A DNA stretch of 64,000 nucleotides from Oscillospiraceae bacterium (GTDB taxonomy: Bacteria; Bacillota; Clostridia; Oscillospirales; Acutalibacteraceae): positions 111,239 to 175,238 of the forward strand of contig DOQR01000004.1 of the NCBI GenBank assembly GCA_003514385.1, written 5' to 3'. The notes under the pieces are model-generated. The model did no database searches, was not told the DNA's origin, and saw only the letters and a program-made list of their open reading frames with translations. Below, in pieces: positions 20,056 through 28,074 of the stretch. Every line of letters begins with the position of its first letter. Positions within the stretch are counted from its first letter, which is position 1. A program made the translations under genes and the position numbers.

Positions 20056-20168
20056 ATGCAAGCTATAGACGAAAGACTTCGAGAATATATAGCTGACAGA
20101 ATAATTCTGAAAGTGATTTAAATGAGCTTTTCAACAAATACTATGAAAACGAAAGGGGAACGGAATAA
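20056..20168 (+). pseudogene. Small upstream ORF, possibly frameshifted
   Basis: An ATG at 20056 with a good AAGGAG upstream opens a 21-codon frame (MQAIDERLREYIADRIILKVI) that stops at 20119-20121. In another frame, from about 20097, the sequence reads NNSESDLNELFNKYYENE and stops with a TAA at 20166-20168 that shares its last A with the phosphoesterase ATG. A single indel near 20095-20100 would join both into one acidic helical protein of about 37 residues, coupled to the next gene by TAATG. Either a 21-residue leader peptide or a broken small gene is possible. Confidence 0.4.
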
Positions 20169-21292
20169 TGCTCAGATTCAACTCCGACCATAAATTCAAG
20201 ATAATGCAGATAGCCGACACGCAGGAGATTCCCGCTGTGTCGCCCGACACACTGAGTCTTATAAACAATGCGCTTGACCGCGAAAAGCCCGACCTTGTTA
20301 TCTTCACTGGCGATCAGATAAAGGGCTATTCAAAGAAGTTCAAAAAAGATCCCGCGATAATCGAAGGCACTATAGATACTCTCGTTGAGCCGATCGCAAA
20401 GAGAAATATTCCGTTTATGGTGACCTACGGCAACCACGACGCGCAGTGCGGTGTTGATAATCGCGGTCAGTACAAGTTCTACGCGAAGTACGACAATTTT
20501 ATAAGCGGCGATCTCAGAAATGCCGACGATGTCGGAACGGCTGATATTCAAATATATTCGAGCACCGAAGACAAGCCTGTGTTTGAGTTATATATAATCG
20601 ACTCCCACGGCAAAGCAAAAGACGGCGCAGGATACGCGCCCGTCGACAAAAAGCAAATAGAATGGTATGTCTCGCGCCGCGAACAGCTCAAAGCCGAAAA
20701 CGGAGACTATCTGCCGTCGCTCGTGTTTCAGCATATCCCCGTGCCGGAGTTTTTCGATGTTATAAAGAAAGTGCCCAAGGGCGCTAAGGGCGCAGTCCCG
20801 GCATACGGAGCGCATGAAAATGAGTATTTTGTGCTCAATGATGAAACTATCGCCGAAGGCGGATTCATGCTCGAATCGCCCGCTTCTCCCGATGTAAACA
20901 CCGGCGAATTTGAGGCGATGAGCGAAAAGGGCGATGTCCTCGGCATATATGTCGGTCACGATCACAACAACAGCTTTGTCGTAAAATACAAAGGCGTTGA
21001 TCTCGGATATACTCAGGGCGCGGGATTCAATGTGTACGGTCCAGGCGAAAACAGGGGAGTGCGAATCTTTGAGCTCGACGAGACTGCACCTCGCGAATAC
21101 AAAACCTATACCGCGACATTCAAAGAACTCTGCGGAACAAAGATAAAGACCCCTGTCAAGGAGTTTATCTATAAGCACGCGCCGACCAGCCCACGCGCTG
21201 TCAAGCCGATACTAATAAAGGTCGGCATCGGCATTGCCGCAATTGTAGCTGTTTACGCCGCATATAAGTTCTTTACAGGGTTCAATATATAA
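20168..21292 (+). CDS. Calcineurin-like metallophosphoesterase with C-terminal membrane anchor
   Basis: 374 residues. Metal-site motifs: D17 in IADTQ, D49 in FTGDQ, GNHD at 88-91 and GHDHNNS near 260. The usual His of the first DxH motif is Gln. A single hydrophobic helix at about 348-368 (ILIKVGIGIAAIVAVYAAY) near the C-terminus suggests a membrane tail anchor. A paralogue with the same design is at 55513-56625. The substrate is unknown; the resemblance is to the Dcr2/YkuE-like branch of purple-acid-phosphatase-related enzymes. It ends just before a strong bidirectional terminator. Confidence 0.82.
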   Translation: MLRFNSDHKFKIMQIADTQEIPAVSPDTLSLINNALDREKPDLVIFTGDQIKGYSKKFKKDPAIIEGTIDTLVEPIAKRNIPFMVTYGNHDAQCGVDNRGQYKFYAKYDNFISGDLRNADDVGTADIQIYSSTEDKPVFELYIIDSHGKAKDGAGYAPVDKKQIEWYVSRREQLKAENGDYLPSLVFQHIPVPEFFDVIKKVPKGAKGAVPAYGAHENEYFVLNDETIAEGGFMLESPASPDVNTGEFEAMSEKGDVLGIYVGHDHNNSFVVKYKGVDLGYTQGAGFNVYGPGENRGVRIFELDETAPREYKTYTATFKELCGTKIKTPVKEFIYKHAPTSPRAVKPILIKVGIGIAAIVAVYAAYKFFTGFNI

Positions 21293-21302
21293 ACAAAAAA
21301 CA

Positions 21303-21342
21303 CAGCACCGCATTGAAAAATCATGCGGTGCTGATTATTTAT
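21303..21342. terminator. Bidirectional terminator
   Basis: CAGCACCGCAT (21303-21313) pairs perfectly with ATGCGGTGCTG (21323-21333), with A-rich left and T-rich right flanks, between two convergent genes. Confidence 0.85.
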
Positions 21343-22142
21343 TTTATAAACGAGAACATATGAATTATGTTCATATCCTCCTGCATATCAAGTCCGTGGC
21401 TTCCCGCGCCTCCGTCTATCTCATGGCAGCCGTGATCGGGGCAGAAACCGAGCAGAGTTCTGTGCCCGCTCCATTTCGCTTTTATAGCGTCGTGTATCTC
21501 CGAAAATACGGCTATATTCGCCTTGAGCGCATCAATCGACTCTTTACCCTCCGGCGCCCAGCGGTGCATTGTGCCGTCATAGTTGCCGTTATAGAGTGTA
21601 ATGAAGTCGTATTCATCTGAATCTATCAGCTCAAGTGCCTTTGAGTTGCACTCTTCAACGGATGGATATATGTAGTAATCAATGTTACGCTCAAGGAAGA
21701 TTTTTGAAATACTGTCGCCCTCGGTCGAGACGATTGCGCAGCGTTTGCCTGCGTCGGCGAGTAGATCAAAAGCCGTCGCTATTTTTAAAACCGGCTTTTC
21801 GTATTTCATTATGCCGTGAATCTCCGGCATAACGCCCGAATACATTGAAGCAAAGCAGACCGGCGTCACGCTCGGCATAACCGAGAGTACGGGTAGCTGA
21901 ATCTGCGTTCTGAGTATCGCATCTTTGAACAATTCAGTATATTTCTGAAACAGCCACAGTGCAATAGCGTCGGGGTTATATATAAACACCCTGTCCGCTC
22001 CGTTTTCGCCGAAGTCGGCAAAGAGCTTGTCGAGCACTATGTCGCACGGGGCATCCGCACCATCGGGAGCATCGACGCCCAAAGCGCACGTAAATGTGGC
22101 GGCGGAGCAGGTCAGCCTTATTGAATCATAGAGTTCACTCAT
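21339..22142 (-). CDS. Type I phosphodiesterase / nucleotide pyrophosphatase-like protein
   Basis: 267 residues from the ATG at 22142, which has AAGGAG at 10 bp; an ATG 9 bp upstream would lie directly on that site. Alkaline-phosphatase-superfamily features are PSVTPVCFASMYSG (catalytic Thr about residue 90), LYNGNYDGTMHRWAPEG and GFCPDHGCHE with SHG near the end. This matches NPP/phosphopentomutase-type hydrolases, though the protein is shorter than most. It overlaps the PfkB kinase by 8 bp, so the two are coupled, and substrate use may be linked to the same sugar phosphate. Confidence 0.7.
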   Translation of the reverse strand: MSELYDSIRLTCSAATFTCALGVDAPDGADAPCDIVLDKLFADFGENGADRVFIYNPDAIALWLFQKYTELFKDAILRTQIQLPVLSVMPSVTPVCFASMYSGVMPEIHGIMKYEKPVLKIATAFDLLADAGKRCAIVSTEGDSISKIFLERNIDYYIYPSVEECNSKALELIDSDEYDFITLYNGNYDGTMHRWAPEGKESIDALKANIAVFSEIHDAIKAKWSGHRTLLGFCPDHGCHEIDGGAGSHGLDMQEDMNIIHMFSFIK

Positions 22143-23106
22143 TGCTTTCATTCTCCTTGATTAGATTATTTATATCCGATATCTCCGGCATCGAGAGCAG
22201 CGCTCCTTTTTTACAGGTCACAAGGGATGCGGCGGCGTTTGCGAAAACAAGCATATTCTTGAGCTCAGCCTCTTCGATCTCTTTGCCGCCGTTATTCAAA
22301 AACCAGTCTATACAGCAGGCGCAGAAAGTATCGCCCGCTCCGGTTGTGTCTATAGTTTTCACATTAAGAAAAGTCTGGGCTTCGGCATAAATATTTTTGT
22401 AATATGCGCGGCTTCCGTTACGCCCCGCAGTCACAGTCAGTAATGTCACATTCGGGTAGCGCGTTTTGAACATCTCAACCGCTTTATCTGTATCATCGCA
22501 GCCGGTCAGAAACCTCAATTCGTCCGTCTCGATTTTTACAATATCGCTCACCGAACAGCCGTAATCTATTTTTTGCTTTGCTCGGTTCATACTATCCCAA
22601 AGAGGAGGACGGAGATTTGGATCAAACGACAGCAGTAAACCTGAATCTTCTGCTGTTTTGATTGCTTTTACTGTTGCCTTTTCAACGCCGTCATGTGTCA
22701 TTGAAAGCGTTCCGAAATGCAAAACGCGGCTCTGTTTTATAATATCGGTATTGACTTCATCTTCGCGCAGCATCATATCCGCACCGGGAGCGCGGTAAAA
22801 AGAAAAGTTTCTGTCGCCGTATTCGTCCGTCTCAACAAAAGCGAGCGTTGTGCGGACATTCTCGTCGAACACGAGCCCGCCGACATCCGTGCCGCTGCTC
22901 CCGACGATATTTTTGAGCCTCTTGCCGAAAATATCGTCTCCGACTTTGCCTATAAACGCGGTACGCCTGCCAAGCTTGTTGAGCATTGCCAGAACATTGC
23001 ACGGCGCGCCGCCGGGATTCGCCTCAAAAATGGGCGAACCGATATCAGACATCCCCGACTGCGCCATATCGATGAGCAGTTCGCCTATTGCGGTGATATC
23101 AAACAT
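22135..23106 (-). CDS. PfkB-family carbohydrate kinase (fructokinase-like)
   Basis: 323 residues. N-terminal substrate-site motif NPGGAPCNVLAMLNKLG (about 30-46) and C-terminal ATP/anion-hole motif TIDTTGAGDTFCACC (about 265) are both intact. Such kinases phosphorylate fructose or related sugars in the cytoplasm. The gene starts 1 bp after the acyltransferase stop with only a weak ribosome binding site, suggesting coupling, and overlaps the phosphodiesterase at its end. Confidence 0.88.
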   Translation of the reverse strand: MFDITAIGELLIDMAQSGMSDIGSPIFEANPGGAPCNVLAMLNKLGRRTAFIGKVGDDIFGKRLKNIVGSSGTDVGGLVFDENVRTTLAFVETDEYGDRNFSFYRAPGADMMLREDEVNTDIIKQSRVLHFGTLSMTHDGVEKATVKAIKTAEDSGLLLSFDPNLRPPLWDSMNRAKQKIDYGCSVSDIVKIETDELRFLTGCDDTDKAVEMFKTRYPNVTLLTVTAGRNGSRAYYKNIYAEAQTFLNVKTIDTTGAGDTFCACCIDWFLNNGGKEIEEAELKNMLVFANAAASLVTCKKGALLSMPEISDINNLIKENESNE

Positions 23107-23107
23107 T

Positions 23108-24160
23108 CTACACTGTCTTCTTTCGTGTTTTGTATTTGCTTATAATATCTCTGATACCCTTTATAGCCATTCCGAGCAGTGGAGCCACAATGAGCGTAAT
23201 GATTAAAGCCGACAACTGTATAATAATTTTAGCCATCGTTTGATCTCCATGACCAACGTATTTATATATAATTGATTGTAAACGCTGATGCAGCAGATAA
23301 AGCTCGAGACTGTATTTGCCTAAAAAGTTAAACGGAGAAACAATAATTTTTTCAAGCTTAGGCAATTTTTTACCGAGTGCCGAAAGTCCGAGAGAGACGA
23401 GCAGGCAGAACGACGGCATCATCAGCAGCGCCGGATAGCAGTTTAGTCCGCTTTGAACATAGCTTGGCTCTTTCACGCATTTGTTTATATAATAAGCGAG
23501 AAAAGTTCCAACTATAAATGCCGCAATATTGAGTATCAGTGAGGTTTTGGTAACTTTTTTATTTTGTGCAACAAGACTTCCGGTATGTATACCAAGCAGA
23601 AAAACGGAAAGTCTTACAGCTGTTCCCCAAAGATAGATCAAATCAGTATAATACATTATGATACAAAGCGGAACGGAAAGAGACATACATATTGCGGTAT
23701 ATATTATTTGCTTTTTGCCGCCAAGCTTTTTATAAAAGAACAGGAACAGGGGAGTTATCAGGTAAAAGGCAAGCTGAGTCGGAATATACCAATCAAAATA
23801 AGTGTTATGCGTCCAATAACCAATGCCGGATATGTAATAGAAAAAATCAAGTGCGCTCGCCTTATCAAGTCTCAGGAGGCAATATGAGACGCAGACAACT
23901 ATAACATAGGCCGGCAAAATGCGAACAAGACGCGCTTTATAGAATCGGAGCACATTCGGGCGCTTCATCAGCGAAAAATATACGCCGAGTCCGGAGAGAA
24001 AAAGAAAAATGTCAACTCCGTAAAAACCGATTCTGTGAATGAACCAACCGACCTCGGTGACAATGAATTTTGCAGGTATAGGTATGTGAAAATACATTAC
24101 CCACAGTATGGCAAAACCCATCAAAAAGCTGCGATATTTACTTAGTGCTTTGTAAGTCAA
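23108..24160 (-). CDS. Acyltransferase-3 family membrane protein
   Basis: 350 residues with about ten membrane segments. The family-typical N-terminal elements are visible: SFLMGFAILWVMYFHIP and FGVDIFLFLSGLGVYFS-type patterns (here YGVDIFLFLSGLG), and an RL-rich turn KARLVRILPAYV. The start is a TTG at 24160 with AAGGAG 7 bp upstream. Members O-acylate surface sugars or peptidoglycan; the acceptor is unknown. It is the first gene of the three-gene minus-strand operon. Confidence 0.87.
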   Translation of the reverse strand: MTYKALSKYRSFLMGFAILWVMYFHIPIPAKFIVTEVGWFIHRIGFYGVDIFLFLSGLGVYFSLMKRPNVLRFYKARLVRILPAYVIVVCVSYCLLRLDKASALDFFYYISGIGYWTHNTYFDWYIPTQLAFYLITPLFLFFYKKLGGKKQIIYTAICMSLSVPLCIIMYYTDLIYLWGTAVRLSVFLLGIHTGSLVAQNKKVTKTSLILNIAAFIVGTFLAYYINKCVKEPSYVQSGLNCYPALLMMPSFCLLVSLGLSALGKKLPKLEKIIVSPFNFLGKYSLELYLLHQRLQSIIYKYVGHGDQTMAKIIIQLSALIITLIVAPLLGMAIKGIRDIISKYKTRKKTV

Positions 24161-24307
24161 GTTATCACTCCTTATATATTTTTCAACATGGTAACATAAA
24201 TCGACAATAATTTCAATATAAAATAAATTTAGTTTCGCTTTTCTCTTTTATTTTTTTGTTTAATGTGATAAAATTTTGTTGTTGAAAAAAACAAGAAGGA
24301 GTGCTGT

Positions 24308-25909
24308 ATGAAAACTGAAAAAATAAGAGAGTCGATACTTGGCGGCAAGACATCGCTCGGTATTGAACTCGGTTCAACGAGAATCAAGGGTATACTTGTT
24401 GATGAAAACAATGAAGTAATCGCGTCCGGCGGCTATTCATGGGAAAATAAGCTCGAAAACGGCATCTGGACATATCATCTCAACGATGTTTGGACGGGTA
24501 TGCGCGAATGTTACAGAACCCTTGCCGAGGATGTCAGAGGCAAATATGATATTGAATTGACTTCTGTCGGCGCAATGGGCATTTCCGGCATGATGCACGG
24601 ATATCTTGTGTTCGACAAAGCGGGCAGACAGTTAGCTGATTTCAGAACATGGCGAAACACCGTCACCGAGCGCTCGGCGGCTGAGCTTTCCGAGCTTTTC
24701 GGGTTTAATATCCCTCAGCGCTGGAGCATAGCTCACCTTGACCGCGCCATACTCAACGGCGAGGATCATATCAAAAACATCGACTTTATGACAACGCTCG
24801 CGGGCTATGTCCACTGGATGCTGACGGGAGAGAAGGCAATCGGCATCGGTGAAGCGTCCGGTATGTTCCCGATAAACAGCGAAACTCACGATTTCGATGA
24901 AACGATGATAAAGAAGTTTGATTCGAGAGTCGCAGACAAAAATCTTCCTTGGAAGCTGCGCGACATATTGCCGACAGTACACAGCGCAGGAGATTTTGCC
25001 GGCAAGCTTACGGAAGAGGGCGCAAAGCTCCTTGATCCGACAGGAAAGCTCAAACCCGGTATTCCGTTCTGCCCGCCGGAGGGCGACGCAGGCACCGGCA
25101 TGGTGGCAACGAACAGCGTTGCTCAGAGAACGGGCAATGTATCTGCTGGAACATCGATATTTGCAATGATAGTCCTCGAGAAGCCGCTTTCAAAGGTGTA
25201 TCCCGAGATAGATATGGTAACAACGCCGGACGGCAGTCCCGTTGCGATGGTGCACTGCAACAACTGCACGACCGATCTCGATTCGTGGATAGGTCTGCTC
25301 AAAGAGACCGTTGAGCTGATGAGCGGGAGCGTAGATGTGCCAAAGCTCTATGACACATTCTATAACAAAGCTCTCGAGGGCGCTCCGGACTGCGGCGGGC
25401 TGCTCTCCTATAACTACTATTCCGGTGAGCACACCACTGGATTTGAAGCCGGCAGACCGCTTTTCACAAAGCTTCCGGACAGCAAGATGAATCTTGCAAA
25501 CTTTGCCCGTGCAATACTCTTCTCATCCATGGCAACTTTAAAATTCGGCATGAACATACTGACCGAAAAAGAGTTTGTCCGCGTTGACAGGCTTCTCGGT
25601 CATGGCGGACTGTTCAAAACTCCCGGAGTCGGTCAGAAGCTTATGGCTGCCGTGCTCGAAACTCCCGTTGCCGTTATGTCGACGGCAGGCGAGGGCGGCG
25701 CGTGGGGAATTGCTCTGCTTGCATCATATATGAAGAACCATGCGGACGGCGAATTGCTTGACAGTTTCCTCGATTCAAAAGTATTCGGCGATATGTTCGG
25801 AGACAGCGTAGCTCCCGACGCTGAAGACGCCGGGGGATTCAAAAAATATATGGATCGCTACAGAGCGGGTCTCGCTATAGAGCGCGCAGCAGTGGATAAT
25901 CTGAACTGA
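24308..25909 (+). CDS. FGGY-family carbohydrate kinase
   Basis: 533 residues. The N-terminal phosphate-binding loop is [16 protein letters not shown] (residues 18-33), and [13 protein letters not shown] is a xylulokinase-like substrate segment. The C-terminal half contains [12 protein letters not shown] and [21 protein letters not shown]. Members phosphorylate xylulose, ribulose, gluconate or similar; this one resembles the atypical branch annotated only as FGGY kinase. It is monocistronic and followed by a terminator. Confidence 0.88.
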   Translation: MKTEKIRESILGGKTSLGIELGSTRIKGILVDENNEVIASGGYSWENKLENGIWTYHLNDVWTGMRECYRTLAEDVRGKYDIELTSVGAMGISGMMHGYLVFDKAGRQLADFRTWRNTVTERSAAELSELFGFNIPQRWSIAHLDRAILNGEDHIKNIDFMTTLAGYVHWMLTGEKAIGIGEASGMFPINSETHDFDETMIKKFDSRVADKNLPWKLRDILPTVHSAGDFAGKLTEEGAKLLDPTGKLKPGIPFCPPEGDAGTGMVATNSVAQRTGNVSAGTSIFAMIVLEKPLSKVYPEIDMVTTPDGSPVAMVHCNNCTTDLDSWIGLLKETVELMSGSVDVPKLYDTFYNKALEGAPDCGGLLSYNYYSGEHTTGFEAGRPLFTKLPDSKMNLANFARAILFSSMATLKFGMNILTEKEFVRVDRLLGHGGLFKTPGVGQKLMAAVLETPVAVMSTAGEGGAWGIALLASYMKNHADGELLDSFLDSKVFGDMFGDSVAPDAEDAGGFKKYMDRYRAGLAIERAAVDNLN

Positions 25910-25919
25910 ATATATTTTC

Positions 25920-25953
25920 AGCCCTGTGCTTTCAAAAGCGCGGGGCTTTTTTA
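25920..25953 (+). terminator. Rho-independent terminator after the FGGY kinase
   Basis: AGCCCTGTGCTTTT (25920-25933) pairs with the arm ending at about 25947 (one mismatch-like G-T), then a long T run. Confidence 0.88.
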
Positions 25954-25970
25954 TTTTTTCACCCTTTGAT

Positions 25971-26003
25971 TTGACAAAAAAGACCTCGGCGGCGGCTTAT
26001 AAT
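25971..26003 (+). promoter_or_regulatory. spoIIG-type promoter with 21 bp spacer and 0A-like box
   Basis: A perfect TTGACA (25971-25976) and a perfect TATAAT (25998-26003) are 21 bp apart, too far for ordinary sigma-A use. The B. subtilis spoIIG promoter, in front of the same genes, has a 22 bp spacer and needs Spo0A~P. TTTGACA here overlaps the -35 box and differs by one base from the 0A box in its TTCGACA orientation. Spo0A control is inference. Confidence 0.65.
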
Positions 26004-26031
26004 TGAGTCATACAGTTTCGGGAGGTGCGCG

Positions 26032-27039
26032 ATGAGCAATGTTATATATGTCGATATACTGCTGATGATAAATCTGCTCGTCAACTTTCTGATGCTGTCG
26101 GCGGCAGGTATTTTGGTAAAAACTCCGACGCGCAGTTGGCGTATTTTGCTCTCCGCCGCAATAGGAGCGGCTTATTCGCTTATAATCTTTCTGCCCGATA
26201 TGAATCTGTTCTTTTCGATAGCTTTGCGAGTTATCTGCTTTGCAGCGATGCTTTTTACTGCGTTTTCTATACGCTCGTTTAAAGATTTTCTCAGAGCTGG
26301 CGGAGGTTTTCTGATGGCAAACTTCGCCTTTGCGGGAATCACGCTCGCCATATGGCTGATGTTCAAACCTGAAGGACTTACATATAAAAACGGCGCGGTG
26401 TATTTTGATATCAGCGCTGTTACGCTCCTGTTGACCTCCGCCGCCTGCTATGCTGTTATACGGCTCATATCTTATTTTATGCGCCGCAATGCGCCCGACA
26501 GTCACACGGCAACAGTCAGAATAGATTATCGCGGAAAAGAAGCCGAATGCGCCGCTCTCATAGATACGGGCAGCTCGCTGAAAGAGCCGTTTTCTTCATA
26601 TCCCGCAATAGTGTTTGAATACGGCGCAATAGCATCTGTTCTGCCGGATGAAATAAAAGAACTCGTGCGCAGGGAGATAAAAGAAGACGAGGCGTATGCT
26701 TGCCGCGGCGTCAGGTTTATAAGCTTCAGGTCGGTCGGCGGGAGCGGGCTTCTTCCGGCAATAAAAATTGATAAAGTAACAGTAAAAAGTGCCAAGGGTA
26801 TTTTTGTATGCAGCGAGACTTATGCCGCGATATACGATAGCTCACTGTCCGGCGGCGAGTATTCGGCACTCATAGGAAACAATTTCTTTGACAGAGCGGA
26901 AAGGGGAGGCTCAAAAAATGAAAAAGCTGAAAGCGGTAATACAAAAACTGATAAACCGTTTTCTCAACCGCAGAGACCGGGGCGAGGTACACTACATAAA
27001 CGGCTACGAGATACTGCCCGCCCCGCTGAAAAAAGATGA
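26032..27039 (+). CDS. spoIIGA: Sigma-E processing peptidase SpoIIGA
   Basis: 335 residues. The N-terminal 150 residues hold five hydrophobic membrane segments; the C-terminal half is the aspartic-protease-like domain with catalytic [11 protein letters not shown] at 178-188. It cuts the pro-sequence from sigma-E in the mother cell once SpoIIR signals from the forespore. A GGAGG ribosome binding site ends 6 bp before the ATG. The conserved part appears to end near GNNFF (about residue 286). The last 40 or so residues are read through the sigE ribosome binding site and 122 bp of sigE in another frame, which is unusual and may be a lost stop codon. Confidence 0.9.
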   Translation: MSNVIYVDILLMINLLVNFLMLSAAGILVKTPTRSWRILLSAAIGAAYSLIIFLPDMNLFFSIALRVICFAAMLFTAFSIRSFKDFLRAGGGFLMANFAFAGITLAIWLMFKPEGLTYKNGAVYFDISAVTLLLTSAACYAVIRLISYFMRRNAPDSHTATVRIDYRGKEAECAALIDTGSSLKEPFSSYPAIVFEYGAIASVLPDEIKELVRREIKEDEAYACRGVRFISFRSVGGSGLLPAIKIDKVTVKSAKGIFVCSETYAAIYDSSLSGGEYSALIGNNFFDRAERGGSKNEKAESGNTKTDKPFSQPQRPGRGTLHKRLRDTARPAEKR

Positions 27040-27628
27040 GGAGCGTGAGATATTCGAGCGTATCGAGGCGGGCGACGAATCCGCGCGCGAGCCGCTAATA
27101 GTACACAATCTCAGGCTCGTGGTCTATATAGCGAGGAAGTTTGAAAACTCCGGAGTAGGAATAGAAGATCTGATATCAATAGGCACTATCGGACTGATAA
27201 AGGCGGTCAACACATTCAGACCGTCAAAGAACATAAAGCTCGCGACATACGCTTCACGGTGCATCGAAAACGAGATACTCATGTTCCTGCGAAAGACAAA
27301 TAATATAAGAAACGAGATTTCGCTCGATGAGCCGCTGAACGTGGATTGGGACGGGAACGAACTGCTTCTGTCCGATATTCTCGGCAGTGAACCGGATACG
27401 GTAAATCGAGGTATAGAGGCGGAGGACGAAAAAAGTCTGCTTTTGCGTACCGTTGATGCCCTTGCCGACCGCGACAAGCTTATAATGCGGATGCGGTTCG
27501 GACTCGGCGGCGGAAAGGAATATACGCAAAAGGAAGTTGCAGATATGCTAGGCATATCGCAGAGCTACATATCAAGGCTTGAAAAAAGGATAATAGAACG
27601 CCTGAAAAGAGAAATGAATGTCGTGTGA
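26918..27628 (+). CDS. sigE: RNA polymerase sigma-E factor (sporulation)
   Basis: 236 residues from the ATG at 26918, which follows AAGGGGAGG by 10 bp. The N-terminal pro-sequence (about 1-28, [19 protein letters not shown]) precedes EVHYING, aligned with the EVYYIGG processing region of B. subtilis pro-sigma-E. Region 2 is nearly identical to known SigE ([20 protein letters not shown], then [10 protein letters not shown] and [14 protein letters not shown]). Region 4 ends with the DNA-binding [19 protein letters not shown]. It drives early mother-cell transcription. sigG does not follow, unlike in B. subtilis. Confidence 0.97.
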   Translation: MKKLKAVIQKLINRFLNRRDRGEVHYINGYEILPAPLKKDEEREIFERIEAGDESAREPLIVHNLRLVVYIARKFENSGVGIEDLISIGTIGLIKAVNTFRPSKNIKLATYASRCIENEILMFLRKTNNIRNEISLDEPLNVDWDGNELLLSDILGSEPDTVNRGIEAEDEKSLLLRTVDALADRDKLIMRMRFGLGGGKEYTQKEVADMLGISQSYISRLEKRIIERLKREMNVV

Positions 27629-27636
27629 TTCGACGC

Positions 27637-27676
27637 ACCCTCAGCGGCATATAATGCCGTTGGGGGTGATTTTTTT
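27637..27676 (+). terminator. Hairpin with T run that contains the ylmC ribosome binding site
   Basis: Left arm 27637-27650 pairs with right arm 27654-27667 around a 3-nt loop (14 bp with two G-T-type pairs), followed by seven T. The right arm contains GGGGGT, the Shine-Dalgarno of the next gene. It may end sigE transcripts, hide the ribosome binding site, or both. Confidence 0.65.
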
Positions 27677-27974
27677 GAACTGCTGCGTGACGGATCTGAG
27701 GAACAAGCAGGTTATAAATCAAAGGGATGGGAATATACTCGGCCCCGTGTCGGATATTGAAGTTGACACTTGCTCGGGAAAAGTAGTTGCAATTATCGTA
27801 TTCGGCAGACCGAAGTGTATGGGGCTGCTCGGACGGTGCGACGATATAAGAATATGCTGGGAAGACATAAAGGTTATAGGTGAGGATGCCGTGCTCGTGT
27901 GCTACAATCAGCAGGCGTGCTGCGCGCCGCCGAGAAAGGGCGGTAGATTTTGCGACATATTCAATTCTTTTTGA
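27675..27974 (+). CDS. YlmC/YmxH-family sporulation protein (PRC-barrel)
   Basis: 99 residues from a TTG at 27675 with GGGGGTGAT 5 bp upstream; an in-frame ATG at 27654 lies inside the hairpin and has no ribosome binding site. The sequence CVTDLRNKQVINQRDGNIL then PVSDIEVDTCSGKVVAI is the PRC-barrel pattern of YlmC/YmxH proteins, which are small, of unclear function and usually linked to sporulation genes. Cys is unusually frequent (9 in 99), including CC pairs at both ends, which I do not expect for the family. Confidence 0.85.
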   Translation: MNCCVTDLRNKQVINQRDGNILGPVSDIEVDTCSGKVVAIIVFGRPKCMGLLGRCDDIRICWEDIKVIGEDAVLVCYNQQACCAPPRKGGRFCDIFNSF

Positions 27975-27980
27975 AATAAC

Positions 27981-28009
27981 TTGACAAATACTGCTTTTTA
28001 TTGTATTAT
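27981..28009 (+). promoter_or_regulatory. Promoter of the SSS symporter gene
   Basis: TTGACA (27981-27986), 17 bp, TATTAT (28004-28009); a leader of about 60 nt follows. Confidence 0.75.
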
Positions 28010-28074
28010 ATTGCTGCACTTTATCGGATAAAAGCTTTAAAGCGCAAAACAAAGAAAAAGCAGAGGAAGAAAAA

